From the NCBI GenBank assembly GCA_964536075.1, contig CAZHWO010000004.1:1-39592 (forward strand): DNA of 39,592 nucleotides, in the 5' to 3' direction. Source of the DNA: JAAZHK01 sp964536075 (GTDB lineage Bacteria > Bacillota_I > Bacilli_A > RF39 > UBA660). The translations under genes and the position numbers were made by a program. How positions within the stretch are numbered: position 1 is the first letter of the stretch; every line of letters begins with the position of its first letter. The notes below the pieces were generated by a model that had not been told where the DNA came from, searched no databases, and saw only the letters and a list, made by a program, of their open reading frames with translations. Below are positions 15,590 to 24,113 of this stretch, piece after piece.

Positions 15590-15988
15590 TTACCAAATGT
15601 ACGCCAAAACTTCGCCACCAAGATTTTGTTTACGTGCTGTCTTATCTGTCATAATGCCCTTAGAAGTAGAAATTATAGCAATTCCCAAGCCATTTAATAC
15701 TTTAGGAACTTCTTCACTCTTAGCATAAACACGTAATCCTGGTTTTGAAATACGTTTTAATCCAGTAATTACTCTTTCTTTCTTTTCCCCATATTTTAAA
15801 GTTAAAACAATGGTTCCTTGAATATCTTCTTTAACTAATTTATAATCAGCAATAAAACCTTCTTCTTTTAAGATTCTTGCTAATTCCCATTTTAAGTTTG
15901 AAGCAGGTACTGAAACCTCTTTATATCGCATTTGATTGGCATTACGAATTCTCGTAAGCATATCGGCAATCGTATCAGTTACTACCAT
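15590..15988 (-). CDS. rpsH: 30S ribosomal protein S8
   Basis: 132 aa. Binds the central domain of 16S rRNA. DTIADMLTRIRNA at the start and GIAIISTSKGIMTDKTAR near the end, with the C-terminal GGEVLAYIW, are standard. 18 nt after rpsN. Confidence 0.97.
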   Translation of the reverse strand: MVVTDTIADMLTRIRNANQMRYKEVSVPASNLKWELARILKEEGFIADYKLVKEDIQGTIVLTLKYGEKKERVITGLKRISKPGLRVYAKSEEVPKVLNGLGIAIISTSKGIMTDKTARKQNLGGEVLAYIW

Positions 15989-16006
15989 TATAATTCCTCC
16001 TTCCTT

Positions 16007-16192
16007 TTACCAGCTAGATTTTTTAATCCCTGGTATTTGTCCTTTGTACGCTAACTCTCTAAAGCAAATACGGCAGATACCAAACTTACTCATAACAGCA
16101 TGAGGTCTTCCGCATTTTTCACAACGACTATATTTACGTACTTTGAATTTAGGCTCTCTTTGAGCTTTGATAATCATACTTTTTTTTGCCAT
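16007..16192 (-). CDS. rpsN: 30S ribosomal protein S14, zinc-binding type
   Basis: 61 aa, the short C+ form (RpsN/S14p type Z). Zinc ligands C24, C27, C40 and C43 (CEKCG ... CRIC). The tail GQIPGIKKSSW is typical. It sits between rplE and rpsH as in other Bacillota. Confidence 0.97.
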   Translation of the reverse strand: MAKKSMIIKAQREPKFKVRKYSRCEKCGRPHAVMSKFGICRICFRELAYKGQIPGIKKSSW

Positions 16193-16204
16193 ATTTTCCT
16201 CCCA

Positions 16205-16744
16205 TTACTTTCTAAAAGGAATTCCAAGACCATCTAGTAAACTAAAGGCCTCTTTATCTGTTTTAGCTGTGGTTACAAATACAATATCCATACCCCGAAC
16301 TTTAACAATGTTATCATATTCAATTTCAGAGAATATCAATTGTTCCTTGATTCCCAATGTATAGTTTCCTCTACCATCAAAACCTCGAGGGTTAACTCCA
16401 CGGAAATCACGCACACGCGGTAAACCAATCGCAATTAACTTATCTAAGAAGTTATACATATTTTCCCCTCTTAAAGTTACCTTGCATCCAATTGATTGAC
16501 CTTCTCTAATCTTAAATCCAGCAATTGATTTTTTAGCCTTGGTTATAATTGGTTTTTGACCACTAATTACTTCCAAATCAGCAACGGCTGCATCTAATAA
16601 TTTTGAATTAGTTGTAGCATCACCTACACCTATATTGATAACAATTTTTTCTAATTTAGGTACCTTCATTACTGTTTTATATTGATATGTACCCATTAGA
16701 CTTGGAACTACTTCTTTCAAATATTTTTCTTTTAGGCGGTTCAT
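16205..16744 (-). CDS. rplE: 50S ribosomal protein L5
   Basis: 179 aa. 5S rRNA-binding protein of the central protuberance. Visible marks are NIGVGDATTNSKLLDAAV, FRGVNPRGFDGRGNYTLGIK and the end LLDGLGIPFRK. 17 nt after rplX. Confidence 0.97.
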   Translation of the reverse strand: MNRLKEKYLKEVVPSLMGTYQYKTVMKVPKLEKIVINIGVGDATTNSKLLDAAVADLEVISGQKPIITKAKKSIAGFKIREGQSIGCKVTLRGENMYNFLDKLIAIGLPRVRDFRGVNPRGFDGRGNYTLGIKEQLIFSEIEYDNIVKVRGMDIVFVTTAKTDKEAFSLLDGLGIPFRK

Positions 16745-16761
16745 AAATACCCTCCTTTCAA

Positions 16762-17067
16762 TTAATCGATCTTTTCATTAGATTTTTTAGAAATTCTTAC
16801 TTTTTTATCTTTTTCTATCTTATAACCAATTCTCGTTGGCTTTTTAGTTTTTGGATCAACAATCATAACATTAGAAGCATGAATAGGAGCTTCCATTTCA
16901 ACAATGCCTCCTGTTTCACTACCATTGGCTTTCTTATGTTTCTTAATTAAATTGATTCCTTCAACGATAATTTTATTTGAAGTCTTTAATGTTTTAAGAA
17001 TTTTTCCTTCTTTACCTTTATTAGACCCAGCAATAACTATTACCTTGTCGCCTTTTTTTAAATTCAT
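16762..17067 (-). CDS. rplX: 50S ribosomal protein L24
   Basis: 101 aa with an N-terminal KOW motif (KGDKVIVIAGSNKGKEGKIL). An assembly initiator for 50S. VEGINLIKKHKKA and GIVEMEAPIHASNVM are the other family segments. 11 nt after rplN. Confidence 0.97.
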   Translation of the reverse strand: MNLKKGDKVIVIAGSNKGKEGKILKTLKTSNKIIVEGINLIKKHKKANGSETGGIVEMEAPIHASNVMIVDPKTKKPTRIGYKIEKDKKVRISKKSNEKID

Positions 17068-17078
17068 AATAACCTCCT

Positions 17079-17447
17079 TTATAGCACTTCTTTAGCCAAA
17101 GAAACTATTTTCATAAAATCTTTTTCACGAAGTTCACGTGCTACAGGTCCAAATATACGCGTACCAATTGGACTCTTGTCATCTTTGATGATAACACAAG
17201 CATTATCATCAAATTTAATATAAGATCCATCATCACGACGCACACCAAATGTACTTCTAACCACAACGGCTTTAACAACTTTGCCTTTTTTTACCGTTCC
17301 ATTAGGGGTCGCTTTCTTAATCGTTCCGACCACAATATCACCAATATTACCAGTTTTTACTCTGCTTCCTCCTAAAACTCTAATAACTAGAAGTTCACGA
17401 GCGCCTGAATTATCAGCAACTTTTAAACGGCTTTCCTGTTGAATCAT
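17079..17447 (-). CDS. rplN: 50S ribosomal protein L14
   Basis: 122 aa. MIQQESRLKVADNSGAREL is the universal start. GRIFGPVARELR-type C-terminus is present (GTRIFGPVARELREK). L14 contacts L19 and forms bridges to 16S rRNA. 23 nt after rpsQ. Confidence 0.97.
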   Translation of the reverse strand: MIQQESRLKVADNSGARELLVIRVLGGSRVKTGNIGDIVVGTIKKATPNGTVKKGKVVKAVVVRSTFGVRRDDGSYIKFDDNACVIIKDDKSPIGTRIFGPVARELREKDFMKIVSLAKEVL

Positions 17448-17470
17448 AAATTAATCCTCCTTCGTTAGAG

Positions 17471-17731
17471 TTATAAAATAACTGCTTCTTTTACTATTTC
17501 TTTTAAATAATAATGTTTCGTCTTAGATATTGGTCTTGTACTTACAATTTTAACAACATCCCCAACTTTGGCTTTATTACTTTCATCATGGGCAGCATAT
17601 TTTTTCGAATATTTTACCCTTTTTCCATACAATGGATGATTTTTATAAGTTTCTACCAAAATGGTGATGGTTTTATTGTTAGTAGCACTTACCACTTTCC
17701 CAACTAATTCTTTCTTGTTCTTTATTTCCAT
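17471..17731 (-). CDS. rpsQ: 30S ribosomal protein S17
   Basis: 86 aa OB-fold protein of the 30S body. LVGKVVSATNNKTITILVE, HPLYGKRVKYSKKYAAHDE and ISKTKHYYL match the family. 10 nt after rpmC. Confidence 0.97.
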   Translation of the reverse strand: MEIKNKKELVGKVVSATNNKTITILVETYKNHPLYGKRVKYSKKYAAHDESNKAKVGDVVKIVSTRPISKTKHYYLKEIVKEAVIL

Positions 17732-17741
17732 TAGTTACCTC

Positions 17742-17936
17742 CTAGTTCTCTTTCTCACGTTCACGTAAAACGGTTTTCATTCTAGCTACAGTGTGTCTTA
17801 GTTCTCTGATTCTTGAAGGTTTTTCTAAATTTCCGGTTGCTTGTTGGAATCTTAAATTAAATAATTCTTCTTTATATTCTTTAATTTTAGCTATTATTTC
17901 TTCAGTGGTTAGTTTTCTTATCTCATTAACCTTCAT
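17742..17936 (-). CDS. rpmC: 50S ribosomal protein L29
   Basis: 64 aa two-helix protein at the tunnel exit, a docking site for SRP and trigger factor. LFNLRFQQATGNLEKPSRIRE is the family core (read as LFNLRFQQATG and LEKPSRIRE). The start overlaps the rplP end by 11 nt, suggesting coupled translation. Confidence 0.96.
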   Translation of the reverse strand: MKVNEIRKLTTEEIIAKIKEYKEELFNLRFQQATGNLEKPSRIRELRHTVARMKTVLREREKEN

Positions 17937-18360
17937 TTATTTCACCACCATCTTCTTTTTTCACAAATCCTGTTTTAATCGGTAACTTGTGTCCAGCTAG
18001 ACGTAAGGCTTCACGCGCTACTTCTTCAGAAACACCTGCTATTTCAAACATGATTTTTCCTTCTTTGACAACGGCGACCCATTCTTCCACATTACCTTTA
18101 CCTTTACCTTGACGTGTTTCCAAAGGTTTTTTAGTTCTAGGCATATGTGGAAAAATATTAATCCATACTTTCCCGCCACGTTTCATAAAACGCGTCATCG
18201 CAATACGAGCAGCTTCAATTTGATTAGCTCTAATCCAAGCTCCCTCTTTAGCCATTAAACCATATTCACCAAAATGTAATTCAGTATTACCTCTAGCATG
18301 ACCTTCATAAGGTAAGCGATGAACCCGACGGAATTTAACTCTTGATGGTATTAATGCCAT
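17926..18360 (-). CDS. rplP: 50S ribosomal protein L16
   Basis: 144 aa. L16 organises the A-site region of 23S rRNA. MALIPSRVKFRRVHR and the motif RMGKGKG-like region, here RQGKGKGNVEEWVA, identify it. A short acidic end (KKEDGGEINEG) overlaps the rpmC start. 2 nt after rpsC. Confidence 0.97.
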   Translation of the reverse strand: MALIPSRVKFRRVHRLPYEGHARGNTELHFGEYGLMAKEGAWIRANQIEAARIAMTRFMKRGGKVWINIFPHMPRTKKPLETRQGKGKGNVEEWVAVVKEGKIMFEIAGVSEEVAREALRLAGHKLPIKTGFVKKEDGGEINEG

Positions 18361-18362
18361 AA

Positions 18363-19016
18363 TTAATTACCTCCTTCTTTTTTATTAGAAGAAAGAATTT
18401 CTCCTTTATATATCCATACTTTTACCCCGATTTTACCAAAAGTCGTATCTGCCTCAGCCGTTGCATAATCAACATCTGCTCTTAAGGTATGCAAAGGGGT
18501 ATTACCTTCTGAATAACCTTCACTACGAGCGATTTCCGCTCCACCAAGACGACCTGATACCAGTGTCTTAATTCCTTTAGCCCCACCTTTTAAAGCATTT
18601 TTAATAGCTCTTTTTTGTGCCATTCTAAATGATGCACGATTAGTTATCTGACTAGCTATTGAATTAGCCACAATTTGGGCATCTATATCTGGCTTTTTAA
18701 TATCAACAATTGATATTTGAATATTTTCATTAACCAGTTTGGATATCGCTTTTTTAATTTTTTCAATTTCTTCGCCACCACGGCCAATAATAATACCTGG
18801 TTTTGAAGTATGTATAATAACTTCCGTTCTCTTTTTATTACGTTCAACTTCAACTTTACTAATACTCGTTCTATCTAAATTTTTATCTATATATTCGCGG
18901 ATTTTAATATCGTTATTCAAATATTTAGAAAAATCTTTAGAAGGAGCGTACCATTTAGATTCCCAGTCTTTGTTGATTCCTATTCTAAGTCCTACTGGAC
19001 TAACTTTTTGACCCAT
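18363..19016 (-). CDS. rpsC: 30S ribosomal protein S3
   Basis: 217 aa. Lines the mRNA entry channel. MGQKVSPVGLRIGINKDWES, the KH domain GIIIGRGGEEIEKIK, and the C-terminal GRLGGAEIARSE and GVKVWIYKGEI are diagnostic. 16 nt after rplV. Confidence 0.97.
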   Translation of the reverse strand: MGQKVSPVGLRIGINKDWESKWYAPSKDFSKYLNNDIKIREYIDKNLDRTSISKVEVERNKKRTEVIIHTSKPGIIIGRGGEEIEKIKKAISKLVNENIQISIVDIKKPDIDAQIVANSIASQITNRASFRMAQKRAIKNALKGGAKGIKTLVSGRLGGAEIARSEGYSEGNTPLHTLRADVDYATAEADTTFGKIGVKVWIYKGEILSSNKKEGGN

Positions 19017-19032
19017 ATTAACCTCCTTTAGA

Positions 19033-19365
19033 TTATTTACTTGCCACAGTAATAACTATGTGACTAGTTCTTCTATCATTATGACCTATATGACTTCTTG
19101 AATCAAACATATGTCTTTTCATAACTGAACCAGCATCAACTCTAGCTTCTTTAACATATAAGGTATTCTGATCTAGTTTTAGATTATTCACAGCATTACT
19201 GATGGCGGAATTTAAAACTTTCTTAGCTAATCTAGCTGGTTTTTTATTTAAATTATTCAATATGGCTAAGGCATCATTTGCACTTTTACCACGAATTAAG
19301 TCAATTACTAAACGAGTTTTAATAGGTGATACTCTTAGCGTTTTGGCTATTGCTCTTGCTTCCAT
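19033..19365 (-). CDS. rplV: 50S ribosomal protein L22
   Basis: 110 aa from ATG 19365. Its hairpin lines the peptide tunnel. MEARAIAKTLRVSPIKTRLV at the start and FVKEARVDAG-type/RHMFDSRSHIG segments near the end. The frame is open to 19383, but AGGAGGG lies 5 nt before ATG 19365, so that start is used. Confidence 0.96.
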   Translation of the reverse strand: MEARAIAKTLRVSPIKTRLVIDLIRGKSANDALAILNNLNKKPARLAKKVLNSAISNAVNNLKLDQNTLYVKEARVDAGSVMKRHMFDSRSHIGHNDRRTSHIVITVASK

Positions 19366-19385
19366 ATTTTCCCTCCTAGTCATTA

Positions 19386-19655
19386 TTATTTCTTCTTATC
19401 TCCACCGTGTCCACCAAATTTACGAGTTAAAGCAAACTCTCCAAGTTTGTGTCCAACCATATCTTCGGTAACATATACGGGAATAAATTCCTTACCATTA
19501 TGGACAGCAAAGGTGTGTCCGATGAATTCCGGATAAACTGTTGAACGGCGTGACCAAGTTTTAATAACTTCCTTTTTTTCTGATTTATTTAATTCTTGAA
19601 CCCTTTTTAATAAACGATCAAAGACATAGGGTCCTTTTTTTAAACTTCTTGCCAT
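19386..19655 (-). CDS. rpsS: 30S ribosomal protein S19
   Basis: 89 aa. Forms the 30S head complex with S13. MARSLKKGPYVFDRLLKRV, TWSRRSTVYPEFIGHTFAVH and MVGHKLGEFALTR are diagnostic. 17 nt after rplB. Confidence 0.97.
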   Translation of the reverse strand: MARSLKKGPYVFDRLLKRVQELNKSEKKEVIKTWSRRSTVYPEFIGHTFAVHNGKEFIPVYVTEDMVGHKLGEFALTRKFGGHGGDKKK

Positions 19656-19672
19656 AATTTCCTTTATCCTCC

Positions 19673-20503
19673 TTATTTACTATTACGACGACGAACAATA
19701 AATTTGTCAGACGCCTTTTTCTTTCTTGTTTTATAACCTAAAGTAGGTTTACCCCAAGGAGTAACCGGTCCTTTACGACCAATAGGAGCGCGACCTTCGC
19801 CACCACCATGTGGATGGTCATTAGGATTCATAACCGAACCACGAACAGTCGGTCTAATCCCCATATGACGTTTACGTCCAGCTTTACCTAACTTAACTAA
19901 TTCAAAATCAGCATTTCCTACTTCTCCAATAGTCGCATAACAACTACTTAGAATCTTTCTTTGTTCTCCACTAGATAATCTAACCATCACATAGTTACCT
20001 TCACGGCCAAGAATTTGAGCACCAGCTCCAGCACTTCTTACCAAAGAACCACCTTTACCTGGGCGAAGTTCAATATTATGAATTAAAGTACCTACTGGAA
20101 TGGCTTTAATTGGTAAAGCGTTGCCAATCTTAATATCAGTACTGGCTCCACTAACAATCTTATCGCCTACCTTTAAACCTTTCGGTGCTAAGATGTATCT
20201 CTTTTCACCATCAGTATAATTAATTAAAGCAATATTAGCACTTCTGTTTGGATCGTATTCAATACTAGCAACAATACCAACAATATCAGCTTTATTTCTT
20301 TTGAAATCAATTATGCGATATTTTCTCTTAACTCCACCACCTTGATGTCTAACGGTAATCTTACCTTGATTGTTACGACCACTGTTTTTTGTTAAATTAA
20401 CTACCAAACTTTTTTCTGGCGTGCTCTTAGTGATTTCGGTATTAACTAAAACACTCATTTTTCTTCTGGCGTTAGTAGTTGGTTTGTAATTTCTAACTGG
20501 CAT
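19673..20503 (-). CDS. rplB: 50S ribosomal protein L2
   Basis: 276 aa. Essential for subunit association and the peptidyl transferase region. The family signature PNDHPHGGGEGRAPIGRKGP is intact and carries the functional His. The basic C-terminus ends TRKKKASDKFIVRRR. 14 nt after rplW. Confidence 0.98.
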   Translation of the reverse strand: MPVRNYKPTTNARRKMSVLVNTEITKSTPEKSLVVNLTKNSGRNNQGKITVRHQGGGVKRKYRIIDFKRNKADIVGIVASIEYDPNRSANIALINYTDGEKRYILAPKGLKVGDKIVSGASTDIKIGNALPIKAIPVGTLIHNIELRPGKGGSLVRSAGAGAQILGREGNYVMVRLSSGEQRKILSSCYATIGEVGNADFELVKLGKAGRKRHMGIRPTVRGSVMNPNDHPHGGGEGRAPIGRKGPVTPWGKPTLGYKTRKKKASDKFIVRRRNSK

Positions 20504-20517
20504 TTTAAACCCTCCTT

Positions 20518-20802
20518 CTAACTAAGCTCAATCGTTTGACCTTCAGCCAATGTTACGATTGCTTTCTTTGAACGATTAGTTAGTCCAGTATAACGACCAA
20601 CTTTCTTCTTCTTAGTTTTTACATTAAGTGTACGAATTTCTTTTACTTTAACTTTAAAAATCTTTTCAATAGCTAACTTAAGCTCTGTTTTGTTAGCTTT
20701 GGGATCAACTTTAAAAGTATATTGCGCATATTTGGCTGAAACATTACCACTTTTTTCTGTAATAATTGGTGCTTTAATAATTTCTAAATATTTAGTATCC
20801 AT
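20518..20802 (-). CDS. rplW: 50S ribosomal protein L23
   Basis: 94 aa. Main docking protein for trigger factor and SRP at the tunnel exit. IIKAPIITEKS at the N-terminus, FKVDPKANKTELKLAIEKIF and VKTKKKKVGRYTG are family segments. It starts 2 nt after the rplD stop. Confidence 0.97.
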   Translation of the reverse strand: MDTKYLEIIKAPIITEKSGNVSAKYAQYTFKVDPKANKTELKLAIEKIFKVKVKEIRTLNVKTKKKKVGRYTGLTNRSKKAIVTLAEGQTIELS

Positions 20803-20804
20803 TT

Positions 20805-21428
20805 TTATAGCACCTCCTCAACTATTTTTAGGGCTTCCTCAGTCATAACTAATAGATCAGCTGCCACTAAATCTAGTACATTAATTTCGTTAGGTTCCAT
20901 AACCATAATATTAGTTAAATTCCTCATTGCTAAAATTAAATTTTCATCTAATTCTTTAACAACCACTAGAACTTTTTTATCATTAATTTTTAGATCTGTT
21001 AACATTTGTAAAGCATCTTTTGTTTTAGGCGTTACTAATTGTAAATTTTCTAAAACAATAATACTGTTCTCTTTAGCTTTATGAGCTAAAGCTGATTTTA
21101 ACGCTAATCGTCTTTCTTTTTGATTCATCTTTTTACTGTAATCACGAGGAACCGGTCCAAAAGCAATTCCGCCACCTCTCCACTGCACAGCTCTAATAGA
21201 ACCTTGACGAGCATGACCCGTACCTTTTTGTCTCCATGGTTTCTTTCCGCCACCACGAACTTCATCACGAGTCTTTGTCTTATGTGTTCCTTGTCTTAAT
21301 GATGCTCTAGCAAAAATAATTGCATCATACAAGACTTTATCATTTGGTTCAATACCAAAAATGGTCTCATTTAATTTTATATCTTTTAGTTTTTCACCCT
21401 TTAAGTTTAAAAGACTTGTTTTTGTCAT
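20805..21428 (-). CDS. rplD: 50S ribosomal protein L4
   Basis: 207 aa from ATG 21428. L4 lines the tunnel and in many bacteria represses its own S10 operon. The extended loop TKTRDEVRGGGKKPWRQKGT and GHARQGSIRAVQWRGGGIAFG are diagnostic. An ATG exists at 21449, but GGGAGG lies 8 nt upstream of ATG 21428 and the family begins with a short MTK-type N-terminus, so the later start is used. 42 nt after rplC. Confidence 0.96.
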   Translation of the reverse strand: MTKTSLLNLKGEKLKDIKLNETIFGIEPNDKVLYDAIIFARASLRQGTHKTKTRDEVRGGGKKPWRQKGTGHARQGSIRAVQWRGGGIAFGPVPRDYSKKMNQKERRLALKSALAHKAKENSIIVLENLQLVTPKTKDALQMLTDLKINDKKVLVVVKELDENLILAMRNLTNIMVMEPNEINVLDLVAADLLVMTEEALKIVEEVL

Positions 21429-21470
21429 CTTTATTCCTCCCTTCATCACAATTTAATAATCTTTAATCCT

Positions 21471-22355
21471 TTATTCTGTAACTTGTGATGATTCTTCTTC
21501 GCTATCCTCTATTACTTGTTCTTCTACGTTATCTTGACTTACTTCTTCAGCTATTTCGGCATCAGTAGTGTCTTTTGCTTCAGCGGTTTCTTCAACTACC
21601 GGCTCTTCGACCATTTCTGCATCAGTAATTTCTTCTTTAGCAGTTTCTTCAACTACTGGTTCTTCAACTATTTCTTCACTAGGAATTTCTACATAAGTAA
21701 TTAATTCTTCTCGCTTGGCTTTCTTATTGCCTTTTTTTACTGATGATTTAATGATAACTAAAGCTTTCTTTGGTCCAGGAACATTTCCTTTAACCAAAAT
21801 TACATTATTTTCTAAATCAATTTGCACAATTTCCAAATTTTGAATAGTAACAGTTTCATTACCCATATGACCAGGCAATTTCTTACCTTTTAAAACGTGC
21901 ATTGGTAGTAGTGTTCCCATCGAACCTACTCCTCTATGATATTGTGAACCATGTCCCATTGGGCCACGAGTTTGATTATGACGTTTAATAACTCCTTGAA
22001 AACCTTTTCCTTTGCTTACTCCAGTAACATCAACAATTTCTCCTTCAGCAAAGAGATCGGCTTTAATTTCTTGCCCTAAATCGTAATGGCCAACATCGAC
22101 TCCCCTTATTTCTTTTAAGAAGCGCTTAGGCGCAGTATTAGCTTTATTTGTATGCCCCATTTTAGGTTTATTACTTAATGATTCTCTTACTGTCTCAAAA
22201 CCTAATTGAATAGCATTATAACCATCTTTCTCTACTGTTTTGATTTGCGTAACCACATTAGGTTCCACCGCTATTACAGTAACGGGAATTAATTTACCAC
22301 TTTGGGTAAATACTTGGGTCATGCCTATTTTTTTACCTAAGATTCCTTTCTTCAT
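21471..22355 (-). CDS. rplC: 50S ribosomal protein L3 with a long acidic C-terminal tail
   Basis: 294 aa, against about 205-215 aa for typical L3. Residues 1-208 are a normal L3: MKKGILGKKIGMTQVF, GVSKGKGFQGVIKRH, the Gln-region GPMGHGSQYHRGVGSMG and LPGHMGNETVT. After KSSVKKGNKKAKRE a tail of about 80 residues follows, rich in Glu, Val and Thr and almost free of Lys. It has two similar units of about 20 residues (VEEPVVEETAKEEITDAEM and VEEPVVEETAEAKDTTDAEI). It is not a frameshift artefact: the frame ends in a stop, and rplD follows 42 nt later with its own ribosome site. The role of the tail is unknown. Confidence 0.95.
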   Translation of the reverse strand: MKKGILGKKIGMTQVFTQSGKLIPVTVIAVEPNVVTQIKTVEKDGYNAIQLGFETVRESLSNKPKMGHTNKANTAPKRFLKEIRGVDVGHYDLGQEIKADLFAEGEIVDVTGVSKGKGFQGVIKRHNQTRGPMGHGSQYHRGVGSMGTLLPMHVLKGKKLPGHMGNETVTIQNLEIVQIDLENNVILVKGNVPGPKKALVIIKSSVKKGNKKAKREELITYVEIPSEEIVEEPVVEETAKEEITDAEMVEEPVVEETAEAKDTTDAEIAEEVSQDNVEEQVIEDSEEESSQVTE

Positions 22356-22381
22356 TTTGTCCTCCTATTAAATTTTAATTT

Positions 22382-22690
22382 TTATAACTTAATCTCAATA
22401 TCTACACCACTTGGTAAGTCTAAATGAGTTAAAGCCTCAATTGTCTCCTTACTTGGGTTTTTAATATCAATTAATCTCTTATGTGTACGCATTTCAAATT
22501 GTTCACGTGAATCTTTATATTTATGAACAGCCCTTAAAATAGTGTACTTTTCAATATCCGTTGGTAATGGTACAGGACCACTAATATCACCACCAGATCG
22601 CTTAACTGTTTCGACTATTTTAGTAGCCGCATTATCAAGAATTCGGTGATCATAAGCTTTCAACTTAATACGAACTTTTTCTTTTGACAT
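22382..22690 (-). CDS. rpsJ: 30S ribosomal protein S10
   Basis: 102 aa. First gene of the operon and also the partner of NusB in antitermination. KVRIKLKAYDHRILDNAATKI begins it; ISGPVPLPTDIEKYTILRAV and the middle FEMRTHKRLIDI are diagnostic. GGGAGG lies 7 nt before ATG 22690. Preceded by a leader of about 115 nt. Confidence 0.98.
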   Translation of the reverse strand: MSKEKVRIKLKAYDHRILDNAATKIVETVKRSGGDISGPVPLPTDIEKYTILRAVHKYKDSREQFEMRTHKRLIDIKNPSKETIEALTHLDLPSGVDIEIKL

Positions 22691-22806
22691 GTAAAAATCC
22701 TCCCTTCGCCTATATCTAGTATAGACTTGCTCCGCACAAATAACCTAATAAATACCAGCAACTTAACCTGGCGTATCAGCAACCTTGCACATCTAAGCAG
22801 TCACAC
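22691..22806 (-). promoter_or_regulatory. S10-operon leader RNA (candidate autoregulatory element)
   Basis: About 115 nt of untranslated leader before rpsJ. It contains GTTGCTGATACGCC, then a small hairpin CCAG-GTTAAGTTG-CTGG, then GTGCGGAGCAAG and a hairpin CTATA-CTAGA-TATAG just before the ribosome site. GTTGCTGAnACnC segments followed by GTGCGGAGC recur upstream of rpsJ in Bacillota as I recall them. Regulation by a ribosomal protein such as L4 is inference. Confidence 0.55.
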
Positions 22807-22813
22807 AGAAAAC

Positions 22814-22843
22814 ATTTTATCATAAGTATTATATGAAATGCAA
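22814..22843 (-). promoter_or_regulatory. Promoter of the S10-spc-alpha operon
   Basis: Minus strand TTGCAT (22843-22838), 18-nt spacer, TAAAAT (22819-22814). The start of transcription should be near 22806. This is the only clear promoter seen for the 14-kb operon. Confidence 0.72.
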
Positions 22844-22874
22844 GTATTTTTAACACTTTTTCGAAAAAATTATC

Positions 22875-24062
22875 TTATTTCTTTTCTAACTGACTAGCAG
22901 GCATAATTCTAATTTTTTTATTTTTACATCTTAAGTTAATATTTTCAATAACCTTATTTAATTGATTATCATTATTATCTTCTTCAAATAATGATAATTG
23001 TGTCTCACTATATTCTGTTAAATCAGTTAATCTGATTCCCACATGACGTATAGGCTCCCCTTTATATAATTTATCTAATAATAAGCATACTGTTTTATAA
23101 ATATCTGCATTACTATTAGTAGCATTATAAAGCTTGGTTTGATGTTGGTAGTCGTGAAATTCATTATTTCTTAACGTAATAGCAATGGTTTTGGTATATA
23201 CCTTCTGCTCTTTTAAGCGGAGAGTAACTTTATCACTTAAATCAGCTAAGACATCCTTTAATTCATCTTTATCAACCATATCCACCGGTAAAGTTGTTGA
23301 GATACTTATATTTTTATTGCGATCTTTAAGGTCGTTCACTTTGGTATTATCAATGCCATGAGCATACTCATTCATATAAATAGCACTATTTTTAAAATGT
23401 CTTTGCAAGAAATTGAGATTAGCTTTAGCCAAGTCCCCAATCGTATTAATATTTAACATATGGAGCTTACTAGCACTTTTTTTACCAATCATATATAATT
23501 CTTCCACTGGTAGGCCCCATAATTTTTGTTCTACTTCTTCCTTAAACAAAGTATGTACTTTATCCGGTTTTAAAAAATCCGAAGCCATTTTAGCGCATAG
23601 TTTATTATTACCGATACCAATATTCACCGTAAAACCAAAGTTATCCCTAATTTCATCTTTTATCTTATAGGCTAACTGGCCATATTCTTCTCGTGATAAA
23701 TTATGATAAGTCATATCTAAATAACACTCATCAATCGAAAATCTTTCTACATATTTAGAATAAGCACATAAATGGGCATAGAATTTATCGGATTCTTTCT
23801 TATATAATTCATGATTGGGAGCATAAATGGTTAAATTGGGACAATATTTTTTGGCCATATAGATGGGCATAGCAGTTGATACCCCCTTAGCTTTAGCAAT
23901 CGGTGATTTAGCCAGAATGATTCCTCTTCTTTTAGCTTGATCACCAGCAATAGCTGTTGCCATCTTTCTAATATCTATTTTAGAACCTTTTTCTAACAAG
24001 TCGACAGCTGTCCATGATAAGAAAGCATTATTAACATCAACATGAAAAATGATTCTTTCCAT
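22875..24062 (-). CDS. dinB: Y-family DNA polymerase (DinB/UmuC-like, DNA polymerase IV)
   Basis: 395 aa from ATG 24062. Translesion polymerase. Catalytic acidic residues are visible as D9 in FHVDVNNAFLSW and D111-E112 in SIDECYLDMT. The VNNAFLSW form differs from the DaFFAsVE of classical DinB and matches a Bacillota subgroup. Helix-hairpin-helix region MLNINTIGDLAKANLN is in the middle. The C-terminus has a textbook beta-clamp motif, QLSLF, at 355-359. GGTGAT lies just before ATG 24062; an upstream GTG (24074) is in frame but is less likely. An extended -10 (TGTTATAAT) is at 24087-24079. Confidence 0.9.
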   Translation of the reverse strand: MERIIFHVDVNNAFLSWTAVDLLEKGSKIDIRKMATAIAGDQAKRRGIILAKSPIAKAKGVSTAMPIYMAKKYCPNLTIYAPNHELYKKESDKFYAHLCAYSKYVERFSIDECYLDMTYHNLSREEYGQLAYKIKDEIRDNFGFTVNIGIGNNKLCAKMASDFLKPDKVHTLFKEEVEQKLWGLPVEELYMIGKKSASKLHMLNINTIGDLAKANLNFLQRHFKNSAIYMNEYAHGIDNTKVNDLKDRNKNISISTTLPVDMVDKDELKDVLADLSDKVTLRLKEQKVYTKTIAITLRNNEFHDYQHQTKLYNATNSNADIYKTVCLLLDKLYKGEPIRHVGIRLTDLTEYSETQLSLFEEDNNDNQLNKVIENINLRCKNKKIRIMPASQLEKK

Positions 24063-24078
24063 AACTATCACCACTTAT

Positions 24079-24087
24079 ATTATAACA
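24079..24087 (-). promoter_or_regulatory. Extended -10 promoter of dinB
   Basis: Minus-strand TGTTATAAT, 16 nt before ATG 24062. No clear -35 box and no SOS (LexA) operator was recognised next to it. Confidence 0.45.
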
Positions 24088-24113
24088 CGAATATTTGTTC
24101 TATCAGCATATAA

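Noticed and set aside
21516..21704. Plus-strand ORF antisense to the rplC tail, very rich in Phe and Tyr
   Set aside because: It is the complement of the Glu/Val/Thr-rich repeat tail and has no ribosome site; a shadow of rplC.
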